NCBI GenBank assembly: GCA_032117095.1
Contig: JAULZZ010000117.1
Span: 1-47,018, forward strand
Source: REEB470 sp032117095
Lineage (GTDB): Bacteria; Bacillota; Bacilli; Paenibacillales; YIM-B00363
Reading direction: 5' to 3'
Length of the DNA stretch: 47,018 bases
Below are positions 39,934-47,018 of this stretch, in pieces (position 1 is the stretch's first letter; each line of letters starts with the position of its first letter). The position numbers and the translations under genes were made by a program. The notes beneath the pieces are model-generated. The model worked only from the letters and a program-made list of their open reading frames with translations, was not told the DNA's origin and did not search any database.

Positions 39934-41037
39934 TTATCCCGCTGACGATGGTGTCGTCGGTGCAGCATACTGTGCAATTTGGGCTGCGATGTGCGCTGGA
40001 GGGGTCTCGTACATGCTTTCCAACAACCCTGTTATCGTCATTTTTTCGATTTCTTCTGCTTTTTTAATGTGTTCGGCGACGTGTTCTTTGGCGGCCTCGA
40101 TCGTTTGTTGTTCGTCGGCTTCCCCCCAGATGCCTTTGGCGGTGAGATAATGGCGCATGCGTACAAGTGGATCGCGCGTTTCCCAGTCCGTCTGTTCTTC
40201 TTTTGTGCGGTACTTTGTCGGGTCGTCGCCTGACATGGAGTGTGGCCCAAACCGATACGTGATCGCCTCAATCAATGTCGGCTTCCCTTGCAACGCAGCG
40301 GCACGCGCTTCTTGCACCGCCGCAGCGACCGCCAGTACGTCCATGCCGTCCACGAGCACGCCACGGATGCCCGCAGCGACCGCTTTGTGCGCAATCGAGG
40401 AAGAAACCGTCTGTTTTGTCAGCGGCGTAGAAATCGCATATTGGTTGTTTTGGACGAAGAAAATCGCTGGCAACTCCAATGCGCCTGCAAAATTCATCCC
40501 CTCATAGAAGTCGCCTTGGGACGATCCGCCGTCCCCTGTGTATGTAATCGCCACGTTGGGTTTTTCGCGCAGTTTGAGTCCCATGGCGATGCCTGCGGCC
40601 TCTACAATTTGTGCCCCGATAATAATTTGTGGCATCAATACACTGACGTCTTTGGGAATGCGCCCGCCTTGTTGGTGTCCCCGCGAATACAAAAAGGCTT
40701 GGTATAGTGGCAATCCGTGCCAGACGATCTGCGGCATGTCACGATATCCTGGGCAAATAAAATCTTCCTTCTCTAGCACAAACTCACTGCCGACCATCGC
40801 GGCTTCTTGTCCGGAGACAGGCGCATAAAATCCAAGTCTTCCTTGGCGATTCAAACTGACCGCCCGCTGATCCCACGTCCGTGTAAACACCATGCGACGC
40901 ATCAATTCATGCAACTGTTCATCTGAAAACGCCGGTAGCTTTTCCTGTAATTCGACTTTCCCATCTAAAGAAAGCACACGCAATGGCTCGATCGGAGACA
41001 CCGTGACTTCGTAGGGCACTTTCATTTTCACACCCAT
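39934..41037 (-). CDS. pdhA: Pyruvate dehydrogenase E1 component, alpha subunit
   Basis: A 367-residue E1 alpha. The thiamin diphosphate motif is GDGGSSQGDFYEGMNFAG...NNQYAIS (GDG...NN), and YGPH-type RFGPHSMSGDDP is the phosphorylation-loop region. The N-terminal 40 residues resemble Gram-positive E1 alphas. It catalyses decarboxylation of pyruvate and acetyl transfer to E2 lipoyl. The start at 41037 follows GTGAGGTG; an ATG at 41046 is too near that site. It is the first gene of the operon behind a promoter at 41092-41120. Confidence 0.96.
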   Translation of the reverse strand: MGVKMKVPYEVTVSPIEPLRVLSLDGKVELQEKLPAFSDEQLHELMRRMVFTRTWDQRAVSLNRQGRLGFYAPVSGQEAAMVGSEFVLEKEDFICPGYRDMPQIVWHGLPLYQAFLYSRGHQQGGRIPKDVSVLMPQIIIGAQIVEAAGIAMGLKLREKPNVAITYTGDGGSSQGDFYEGMNFAGALELPAIFFVQNNQYAISTPLTKQTVSSSIAHKAVAAGIRGVLVDGMDVLAVAAAVQEARAAALQGKPTLIEAITYRFGPHSMSGDDPTKYRTKEEQTDWETRDPLVRMRHYLTAKGIWGEADEQQTIEAAKEHVAEHIKKAEEIEKMTITGLLESMYETPPAHIAAQIAQYAAPTTPSSAG

Positions 41038-41091
41038 TTCATACACCTCACGAATTGATTGATTTTAAGACGGTTCCGCAACGCTCGTTTC

Positions 41092-41120
41092 ATTATATAA
41101 CAAACAAAGTCGTGTTTCTA
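41092..41120 (-). promoter_or_regulatory. Promoter of the pdhABCD operon
   Basis: The minus strand reads TAGAAA (41115-41120), a 17-bp spacer and perfect TATAAT (41092-41097), about 50 bp before pdhA. I see no clear operator around it. Confidence 0.6.
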
Positions 41121-41216
41121 CATAAAGGCGCTTCTTCGGATGAATTTGTAGGACAGGATGCAGTATAATAAATCCCAAACGTTGCATGTACGCTAGCCTA
41201 AGAGAGGAGGACACGC

Positions 41217-42359
41217 ATGCGACTCGTACTGATCGGGGGTGGCCATGCCCATGTGCTAATACTCGCCATGTTACGGCAACAAAAGTTGCCATACGACGAC
41301 ATCGTGCTCGTCGCAAACAAGCGATATTCGTACTATTCTGGCATGGTCTCTGGCTATATTGAGGGAACTTATGCCCTAGAAGACATCCGTTTTGATCTTC
41401 AAACGCTTTCTGCGCAGGCAGGGGTCACGTGGAGAGAGGAAACGGTCACTGCCCTCGATCGTGCCCACAAGCACGTCATCACCGCCACAGGGGCGCGCAT
41501 CCCGTATGACATCGCCTCGCTCAACGTCGGATCCGTTCGCGCCTCTCTAGACATCCCAGGGGCACACGAGGGGGTGTCGTGTCTGAAAACAGACGCTTCT
41601 TTTGAACATACCATACAACAAGCCTGTGCGGATGTGCCGATTGCCTTGGTGGGTGGGGGGGCTGCTGGCATCGAAATCGCCCTGTCCATCGTCGCACGAC
41701 GCCAACGGTACGGCATGCATGCCCCTGTTTCCTTGGTCACACGTCACGGGTTGCTTCCTCATGCGCCTGCGCATTCCCGCAACCGCATCGTACGCTATGT
41801 GCGCACGACACCGCTACGTCTGCACACAGCCGTTGCCGTGACGGCCATCGAGGCGCACCCACACACCAAAAGACTGCACCTAGACAACGGCACTACGCTA
41901 GATGCGCACCACGTCGTCTGGTTGACCGGTCCCCATGCCCCTGCATGGCTTCGCCAAAGTCATTTGGCTTGTGATGCGCACGGATACGTACGCACACGAC
42001 CTACATTACAACTCGTCGATGATGATGAAATTTTTGCCGTAGGCGACTGTCGCAGTTACGTACACGCGCCCGATTTGCCCAAAGCTGGGGTGTATCCCGT
42101 CTACGAGTCCCCGATCTTATGGCGCAATTTGGTGACGATGGCAACGCAACGCATTTCTGCAACAAAACCAACTTTGGAAACGTTTTCCCCGCGTCCGCGG
42201 TATGTGTCGATCGTCCATCTTGGTGCCCAACACGCGGCCTTCCTCTACGGCAATTTCATCCATCTCGGCACACTGAGCTGGAAAATCAAGCAACACATCG
42301 ATCGGCGGTTTATGGAACAGGTGCGCACGGGAAAATTCCTCCGCTCGTCCCGTATGTAA
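41217..42359 (+). CDS. FAD-dependent pyridine-nucleotide oxidoreductase (SelD-N-terminal/NDH-2-like)
   Basis: A 380-residue flavoprotein. FAD-binding GGGHAHVLIL is at about residues 7-16, an unusual dinucleotide motif with His-Ala-His as seen in the oxidoreductase domain that is fused to SelD in some bacteria. VGGGAAGIEIAL is the second nucleotide-binding motif and FAVGDCRSY the FAD-binding tail. It probably transfers electrons from NAD(P)H to an unknown acceptor; there is no SelD gene or selenoprotein nearby. No transmembrane helix is evident, though the basic C-terminus could be membrane-associated. The RBS is GAGGAGGACACGC. Its TAA stop is the target duplication of an F1 element. A TATAAT at 41164-41169 is a possible -10. 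Confidence 0.85.
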   Translation: MRLVLIGGGHAHVLILAMLRQQKLPYDDIVLVANKRYSYYSGMVSGYIEGTYALEDIRFDLQTLSAQAGVTWREETVTALDRAHKHVITATGARIPYDIASLNVGSVRASLDIPGAHEGVSCLKTDASFEHTIQQACADVPIALVGGGAAGIEIALSIVARRQRYGMHAPVSLVTRHGLLPHAPAHSRNRIVRYVRTTPLRLHTAVAVTAIEAHPHTKRLHLDNGTTLDAHHVVWLTGPHAPAWLRQSHLACDAHGYVRTRPTLQLVDDDEIFAVGDCRSYVHAPDLPKAGVYPVYESPILWRNLVTMATQRISATKPTLETFSPRPRYVSIVHLGAQHAAFLYGNFIHLGTLSWKIKQHIDRRFMEQVRTGKFLRSSRM

Positions 42360-42485
42360 TACGAATCCCATATTGAAAACAGCTACACAATGCGCTCCCT
42401 TTTGTGGCAAAGCAAAAGGGGTTTTCCCTGCGGCCCAAAGGCGTGGCCTTTCCGCGAGGCATACGGTTTGAAATTGTGTTTCGTA
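42360..42485 (+). mobile_element. F1 MITE-like element, copy g (intact, 126 bp, TAA duplication)
   Basis: The ends TACGAATCC and TGTTTCGTA are inverted with small mismatches, flanked by TAA on both sides (42357-42359 and 42486-42488). The left TAA is also the stop codon of the upstream oxidoreductase. The interior shows CACAATGCGCTCCC, the AAAGCAAAAGG/GTTTTCCCTG segment and the hairpin GGCCCAAAGGC/GGCCTTTCC. This is the best reference copy of the family. Confidence 0.9.
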
Positions 42486-42537
42486 TAAGTCAGGGGCATC
42501 TGTGCGAATCTAGCTGGAAAAGAGCAGTCCGTATTGC

Positions 42538-43326
42538 TCACGAATCGTAGCGCAGGCGCAACAAGGCCGCTTTTTCCTGCAACGGTTCGTCTGTCCACGG
42601 GGGGAGCACCAGCGGGCGTGTTCCTACTGTCAATGCATCGACCATGTGTGGGATGGAGAGCGGAGTGCGACACAGACGTGCCTCCTCGATCGTCCCGATC
42701 ACCGTCGGGTTGATCTTTATCGGCGGCTCATGTGCATCCGTGGACGCACTTTGGGCATCCGCATAAAACCGTTGCACAAGAGAGGCGCGTGCAACACTAT
42801 CGCCGTGGACATTCAAAAATGCTTGTATCATGCGTGCGCGCAACAACTGGTGTTGGGCGATCCCGCACACTTTTTTACCGTGCACATGGATGTCATACGT
42901 CCCAGGACAATACGAACCAGCGACTTCTCCGACCGCAGTAGACACACCCACGCGGTGCAATGCCTGTTGTATGAGGTGCACCATCCGCCCAAACCCCGCC
43001 GTACTGTGGAGATGTTGTCCGACGACACTCGCCTCAATGAGCGTCACATTGAGCACACCTTCGTCCAGCGGGACCGCAGCTCCCCCAGAACTGCGCACCA
43101 TCGTCTGTATCCCTTCGCGCTGACAACGTGCCATCGCTTCCCGCGCAAAAGGAAGTCGGCGATCACGCATCCCAAGCACCAATGCGGAGGCGTGTTGCCA
43201 AAATACAAGCACTGGAGAGGGGAGATCTCCAGCGCCAATATGCATCGCCAACTGTTGCTCAAAAGCGAACGGCGCGTAGATGTCGGCATCGTGTGCATAG
43301 GAAATACGTGGCAAAGTATACATCAT
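42538..43326 (-). CDS. lipL: Octanoyl-[GcvH]:protein N-octanoyltransferase
   Basis: A 262-residue member of the biotin/lipoate transferase family. VRSSGGAAVPLDEGVLNVTL is the substrate-binding motif, and Cys140 in GSYCPGTYDI sits where LipL has its catalytic cysteine, unlike the ligase LplA. It moves octanoyl from GcvH to the E2 subunits of 2-oxoacid dehydrogenases, here PdhC, as known from B. subtilis LipL (established). ATG 43326 (or 43323) is preceded by GAGACG, a weak site. It lies 12 bp after the guanylate-kinase-like gene. Confidence 0.85.
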   Translation of the reverse strand: MMYTLPRISYAHDADIYAPFAFEQQLAMHIGAGDLPSPVLVFWQHASALVLGMRDRRLPFAREAMARCQREGIQTMVRSSGGAAVPLDEGVLNVTLIEASVVGQHLHSTAGFGRMVHLIQQALHRVGVSTAVGEVAGSYCPGTYDIHVHGKKVCGIAQHQLLRARMIQAFLNVHGDSVARASLVQRFYADAQSASTDAHEPPIKINPTVIGTIEEARLCRTPLSIPHMVDALTVGTRPLVLPPWTDEPLQEKAALLRLRYDS

Positions 43327-43338
43327 CGTCTCAAAAAT

Positions 43339-43920
43339 TCAGTCCTTATCGATCCATTCTTGTTTGACGTACTGGTCCATGATCGTCGTCACGTGATACA
43401 CCGTATGCCCCAAGTCATCGATGTTTTCGACGCGGTGTTCACATTCCAATGCATACGCAATATCTGTATCGTAGCGGGAAAGATGACGAGAAATGGCTTC
43501 TGGCGTGTCCCCTTGCTTTTGTTGTCTCGCCTCCACCGTATTTCGATCTGCATACATAAAGATGCGCACGACACGGTCCCCATACGTCTCTTTTATGCAT
43601 TGTGCGCCGTGCGGATTTAAGACGAGATAAATGTGTTTTTGGCGACTCCCTTGGGCAATGTCCGTGCTTTTTATGCCATACCCATGCCCATCAAGTATGA
43701 CATGCTCGACGAATTCGCCTTGTGCCACGCCTTGCTCGTACGTGTGGCGGTCGATAAAATAGTAATCCTGTCCTTCTTCTTCACTCGGTCGTTTTGGGCG
43801 TGTCGTATACGAAACGATGCGCTTCATCGCAAACGTGATGCCACACGCCTCGGCGACCGTTTTGCGTCCAGAACCATCGGGTCCCGTAAACACAAAAATC
43901 CAAGATTTGTCCTCTATCAT
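43339..43920 (-). CDS. Guanylate-kinase-like protein with altered P-loop
   Basis: A 193-residue protein. SYTTRPKRPSEEEGQDYYFIDRHTYEQ matches the guanylate-kinase GMP-binding signature, and the fold pattern continues to AYALECEHRVENIDD. The P-loop at residues 13-21 is GPDGSGRKT. Compared with the usual GPSGxGKGT, the invariant Lys position is Arg19 and Lys is shifted to residue 20. It may be a specialised paralogue or a pseudo-enzyme; the essential gmk is expected elsewhere. ATG 43920 follows a G-rich site. It is probably co-transcribed with lipL. Confidence 0.75.
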   Translation of the reverse strand: MIEDKSWIFVFTGPDGSGRKTVAEACGITFAMKRIVSYTTRPKRPSEEEGQDYYFIDRHTYEQGVAQGEFVEHVILDGHGYGIKSTDIAQGSRQKHIYLVLNPHGAQCIKETYGDRVVRIFMYADRNTVEARQQKQGDTPEAISRHLSRYDTDIAYALECEHRVENIDDLGHTVYHVTTIMDQYVKQEWIDKD

Positions 43921-44176
43921 GTCGGCGTCCCCCCCTTCGCAATGCGCAAAACATACAAACATTCCCAGTCCGTCATCAAAGCGTGGCGGAAAATGGCTAT
44001 CCTTCTATGCCGCATTTATGCTGCATTTTTGAGACAGGCACGTTCCCTGCATGGAGAAGACAGCAGGCGACATCGCCTCTTTCACCGTGTTTCCCTGATT
44101 ATACACAAAAACGCCACCAGACGGCAACTGGCTCCCCCCCACGGGATGGGCATGGAAACTCCCTCACAAACTGCGA

Positions 44177-45364
44177 TTACAAGGTGCATCTCATGAGCGA
44201 GTCCAACTGCTTCATCTGCATGCGCACAGGGACAACCCGCAACATGGCATTGCGCAACGCAATCGCAAACGGGTGTTCGCGTTGCATCATTGCTCCCATC
44301 CGTCGTGCACGGTGGACGATGTGCGTCGTGCGCGGTATCCGTAGCCGCTCATACTGCCAAAACGCCTCGGAAATCTGCGGGTATTCATCCAAACACCGTG
44401 CCAATGTCCAAGCATCCTCCCACGCTTGCGCCCCTCCTTGGCCCAAATTTGGAAGCATCGCATGGGCAGCGTCCCCCAAAAGTGTGGCGCACCCTCGTCC
44501 CCATTTTTTTAGGGGCTGAAAGTCAAAAACATCGTGGACGAGAATGGATGACTCCGCCGTAGACGCGATCACCGCTTCTATCGGGTGCCACCAGCCACGA
44601 AACAAATCCAATGCAACTTTTTTATACGGTGTGCTTGGAAAATTGCGGATGAAAAAACCCTCAGGGACATTCACCGCAGCAAACCACAACAACAATCCTT
44701 GACCCAGATGGGAGAAACCAAAGCGTTTCCCGCGCCCCCATGCCTCGAATCCTCCCCCGAGTTCGACAGGAAACCGCTCGTCTACAAAGCGCGAAATGCC
44801 CCGAATCGCCGTAAACCCCGCATACCGCAACGGGATGTCTCCCCACAAGATTCGTCGCACAGCAGAATGCACGCCATCCGCTCCGATAAGCACGTCTCCT
44901 GTGTCCGTATGATGGGCAGAAAACACCCCTGTAATCTTTTCATCCTCTTGCTCGATGGCATAGAGTTTTCTGTCAAATACTACGGTATCGGGGTGCAGCC
45001 GATCATACAAGATGCCCTGCAACAGGGGACGATGAATCAAGTAACTGTAACTGCCATACCGTTGTGCTTGTTGATGGACCGGTACATCCAGCAAGCGTTT
45101 CCCGTCCCACGTGCGGATTTCAGCTTTTTTTACTGGAGAACCCAGCGCCCGTACGCGATCTGCGACCCCAAACTTTTCAAGTACGTGCATTGCATTGGCA
45201 GGCAACACGATCCCCGCACCAATTTCCCGAAGTTCTGGCGCCTTTTCGTACACACGGACGTTCCAATGGCGTTGTTGCAACGCTAGGGCCATCGACAGCC
45301 CACCCAATCCACCACCGACAATGAGCGCACGCTTGGATGCAGGAGAAAGCGACCTCATGTTCAT
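44177..45364 (-). CDS. FAD-dependent monooxygenase (PheA/TfdB, zeaxanthin-epoxidase-like)
   Basis: A 395-residue group A flavoprotein monooxygenase. The FAD motif GGGLGGLSMALAL is at residues 17-29, DG motif VLIGADGVHSAVRR follows, and GDAAHAMLPNLGQGGAQAWEDA carries the second FAD and NADPH site. This architecture suits hydroxylation or epoxidation of an aromatic or isoprenoid compound; the substrate cannot be told. ATG 45364 follows GGGAGGGAAGAGT. It stands alone; the 256 bp downstream hold only a weak G:C stem with TTTTT around 44108-44126. Confidence 0.88.
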   Translation of the reverse strand: MNMRSLSPASKRALIVGGGLGGLSMALALQQRHWNVRVYEKAPELREIGAGIVLPANAMHVLEKFGVADRVRALGSPVKKAEIRTWDGKRLLDVPVHQQAQRYGSYSYLIHRPLLQGILYDRLHPDTVVFDRKLYAIEQEDEKITGVFSAHHTDTGDVLIGADGVHSAVRRILWGDIPLRYAGFTAIRGISRFVDERFPVELGGGFEAWGRGKRFGFSHLGQGLLLWFAAVNVPEGFFIRNFPSTPYKKVALDLFRGWWHPIEAVIASTAESSILVHDVFDFQPLKKWGRGCATLLGDAAHAMLPNLGQGGAQAWEDAWTLARCLDEYPQISEAFWQYERLRIPRTTHIVHRARRMGAMMQREHPFAIALRNAMLRVVPVRMQMKQLDSLMRCTL

Positions 45365-45374
45365 ACTCTTCCCT

Positions 45375-45460
45375 CCCTGAAAACAGATAAACAGAGGAAT
45401 GCTTTTTGCGCAAAAGAAAAAGGTATTTTAACCATTAGTTTATATGGTATTGAAATGCAA
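45375..45460. repeat. Possible F1 remnant
   Basis: GAAAACAGATAAACAGAGGAAT, GTATTTTAACCA and GTATTGAAATGCAAA resemble the left end, middle and right end of F1, but the hairpin and outer ends are lost. Weak similarity only. Confidence 0.35.
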
Positions 45461-45467
45461 ATTTTTA

Positions 45468-47018
45468 TCATGACCCCTTCCCCCCTTTTCGATGCAGGGA
45501 GGTAAGATCAAAAGCACCCTCTGGATCACGGACGGCATCCGTCGTACAGCGTGCGCCCCTATGGTGCAAGTATGCATAACTACAAAACAACCCAATCCCA
45601 TATAAAAACAACAAAAAATATGCCGGAAGCAGGTGAAAAAAATCCGTATATCCGATGTGAAAATGAGTGCCTAGTACCGCCAAAAAACCAGGTATCCCAC
45701 CCAAAAAAAGTGTCCACCATATCCAACGTTCCCCTTCACGAAAGCCCCACAAAGCAATGCATAAGATTAAAAGACCTTCGGATAACAACGCCCCCCCAAG
45801 CCCTGCGCGATCGTGTGCAATCAACGACAGAAGGCGTGCATTGATGGCATGAATTTCCGCTCGATTCAATCCGATGAACGCAAGATCTGCGGATACAAAT
45901 AACGTTGTCATCCCAATCAGCGAAATGACAATCCCCCCAATGAAGAGCAGTCCTCCCATCGCAACAAAACACAATTGCCCGATCAAACCACGCCTCCAAA
46001 CCCGATGATTCCGTACGTTTGTCCCACTTTCTCCGCGTTGCATCTTGTGCGTCCGCCGTATACCGATGAGAAAAAAAGGCAAAAGTATAAGGAGATAGAG
46101 AAAATGAAGCACATCAAAATAGCCAAACCCGATGAAATAAAAGAAATTCAAAAAACCTAAAGTACCTGCTAAAATATACGCTTTTCTCGCCCAATGTACG
46201 CGGTGTCGAACGCCATGATACGCCAACTGCATGTATAAAATCGCAGCCGAAAGCAGTACCCCAGCCAATGTATTGCGGTCGTGCGACATAAAATGAAACA
46301 GTGTTTCATGGTACGTACTGAGTCGCTCATGCGTGATGCCCAAAAACGCTTCATCATAAGGCGAGATCACCGTAGTCAGTCCAAAAAATACTGCGACCAT
46401 GCCTGCTATTCCGATGCCAAGCCCCATGAGAAAAAACCAACCCCACGTGGCAACAGTGGCGGTTTGGACGATGCGGATGCGTTGCGTGAGCGCTTCTCCG
46501 ATGCGCTTGGGCAATCCTGGTCCACTATATACGAAACCGCTGTGCACTTGCACCAAATTTGCCCCTGCATCGAGCCATTGTAGCGCATCGCACGGCGCTG
46601 TGATCCCCCCCGCTGCAACAATCGGGACAGTGTTGTCAATCCTTCGAATGCGTTGAAGCAGCGACAAACCGTGTTGCTTGGATTCCCGTCCGCCAAAGTA
46701 TGCGGTGCCAGCATGTATACGTGCCTCATCGAGTACGATGCCCGCCGGTTGCATCTTCACATAGGGGAGAGGATCTGGTTCATAAAGAGACATTCCGATA
46801 AGCACTGGGGTAGGTGAATACGTATTTTTGAGTGTGTTCAAAAGAGGCCCGTCTGTGGGAGACAATCCTTCTATGACAAAACCATCTGCTACCGTCCACA
46901 ATCGATCCATGAGTACACCCAAAGCATGGGGATCTCCGGCAACATACCGAACACGTATCATTCGTTTGCATCCGTGGGTAGGAAGCGTACTGAGCTTTCG
47001 TACAATCGCTTCCAATCC
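45468..47018 (-). CDS. Dihydroorotate-dehydrogenase-like barrel fused to a duplicated membrane module (5'-truncated)
   Basis: At least 516 residues; the reading frame stays open to the window edge and the real start is outside. The N-terminal part of about 180 residues is the C-terminal half of a class 2 PyrD-like barrel: VPIVAAGGITAPCDALQWLDAGANLVQVHSGFVYSGPGLPKRI shows the FMN-phosphate GG and the YxGP motif. A membrane region follows with about eight helices in two homologous halves. Each half contains D-x-AF-x-G, a conserved HDR-x-x-LxGxLLS and a later GYxDxxHxL. The enzyme would oxidise dihydroorotate with quinone (family inference), and the membrane part could hold it at the membrane or feed electrons to quinone. 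No other pyr gene is present, so a non-pyrimidine role is possible. Confidence 0.75.
   Translation of the reverse strand, partial: GLEAIVRKLSTLPTHGCKRMIRVRYVAGDPHALGVLMDRLWTVADGFVIEGLSPTDGPLLNTLKNTYSPTPVLIGMSLYEPDPLPYVKMQPAGIVLDEARIHAGTAYFGGRESKQHGLSLLQRIRRIDNTVPIVAAGGITAPCDALQWLDAGANLVQVHSGFVYSGPGLPKRIGEALTQRIRIVQTATVATWGWFFLMGLGIGIAGMVAVFFGLTTVISPYDEAFLGITHERLSTYHETLFHFMSHDRNTLAGVLLSAAILYMQLAYHGVRHRVHWARKAYILAGTLGFLNFFYFIGFGYFDVLHFLYLLILLPFFLIGIRRTHKMQRGESGTNVRNHRVWRRGLIGQLCFVAMGGLLFIGGIVISLIGMTTLFVSADLAFIGLNRAEIHAINARLLSLIAHDRAGLGGALLSEGLLILCIALWGFREGERWIWWTLFLGGIPGFLAVLGTHFHIGYTDFFHLLPAYFLLFLYGIGLFCSYAYLHHRGARCTTDAVRDPEGAFDLTSLHRKGGKGS

Noticed and set aside
42646..43620. 324-residue plus-strand frame opposite lipL and the guanylate-kinase-like gene
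   Set aside because: It spans two well-supported genes on the other strand and their junction; composition is atypical.

Overview
The window looks like chromosome of an endospore-forming member of the Bacillota, most likely class Bacilli. The evidence is a BclA-like collagen repeat protein, a CotF-type coat protein, YjcZ-type sporulation peptides, a complete GerA/GerB/GerC germinant receptor, a bacilliredoxin, LipL-type lipoyl metabolism, strong AGGAGG ribosome binding sites and frequent TTG/GTG starts. GC content is close to 50 percent by eye. Genus cannot be fixed from the sequence; an Alicyclobacillaceae-like lineage is a guess. There is no phage, CRISPR array, plasmid gene or intact transposase. 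This is mostly core chromosome dotted with small non-autonomous repeats.

Layout. 0-2.2 kb: 3' end of a collagen-like surface protein with 13 perfect 18-bp repeats, a bacilliredoxin and a PHP-family tyrosine phosphatase. 2.6-5.1 kb: nadE-acpS-LolA-like lipoprotein. 5.2-5.4 kb: tRNA operon Asn-Lys-Leu with a clear promoter and terminator. 5.5-8.9 kb: a 1136-residue secreted multidomain protein. 9.2-11.8 kb: three-gene ABC exporter. 12-17.3 kb: a GsaB-like HemL, a lipoprotein with an HExxH motif, a nucleotidyltransferase, a 33-residue YjcZ peptide, a methyltransferase and a ferritin-like protein. 17.4-21.2 kb: germinant receptor in the order B-A-C. 21.2-30.2 kb: queuosine-precursor transporter, cold shock protein, EamA transporter, MtnA, GcvH, peroxiredoxin, coat protein, O-methyltransferase, DUF1232 protein, M14 peptidase and glutamate racemase. 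30.2-32.5 kb: two divergent XRE regulators sharing a TTGCA-rich control region, and an NlpC/P60 lipoprotein. 32.9-35.9 kb: ykoEDC thiamin-precursor ECF transporter under a TPP riboswitch. 36-41 kb: complete pyruvate dehydrogenase operon pdhABCD. 41.2-47 kb: an FAD oxidoreductase, a guanylate-kinase-like protein with LipL, an FAD monooxygenase and a dihydroorotate-dehydrogenase-like barrel fused to a duplicated membrane module.

How the genes connect. GcvH, LipL and the lipoylated E2 of pyruvate dehydrogenase form a lipoyl-relay set spread over the window. The TPP riboswitch supplies precursor for the thiamin cofactor that PdhAB needs. MurI makes D-glutamate, and the overlapping M14 peptidase probably cleaves bonds next to D-glutamate in peptidoglycan.

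The most notable unexplained layer is a set of small inverted-repeat elements: a family of about 127 bp (F1), a family of about 103 bp (F2) and a third of about 110 bp (F3). F1 and F2 share related ends and are flanked by 3-bp TNA target duplications. Two copies sit exactly on a gene's stop codon, and one F2 is nested in an F3. All coordinates and alignments were made by eye.
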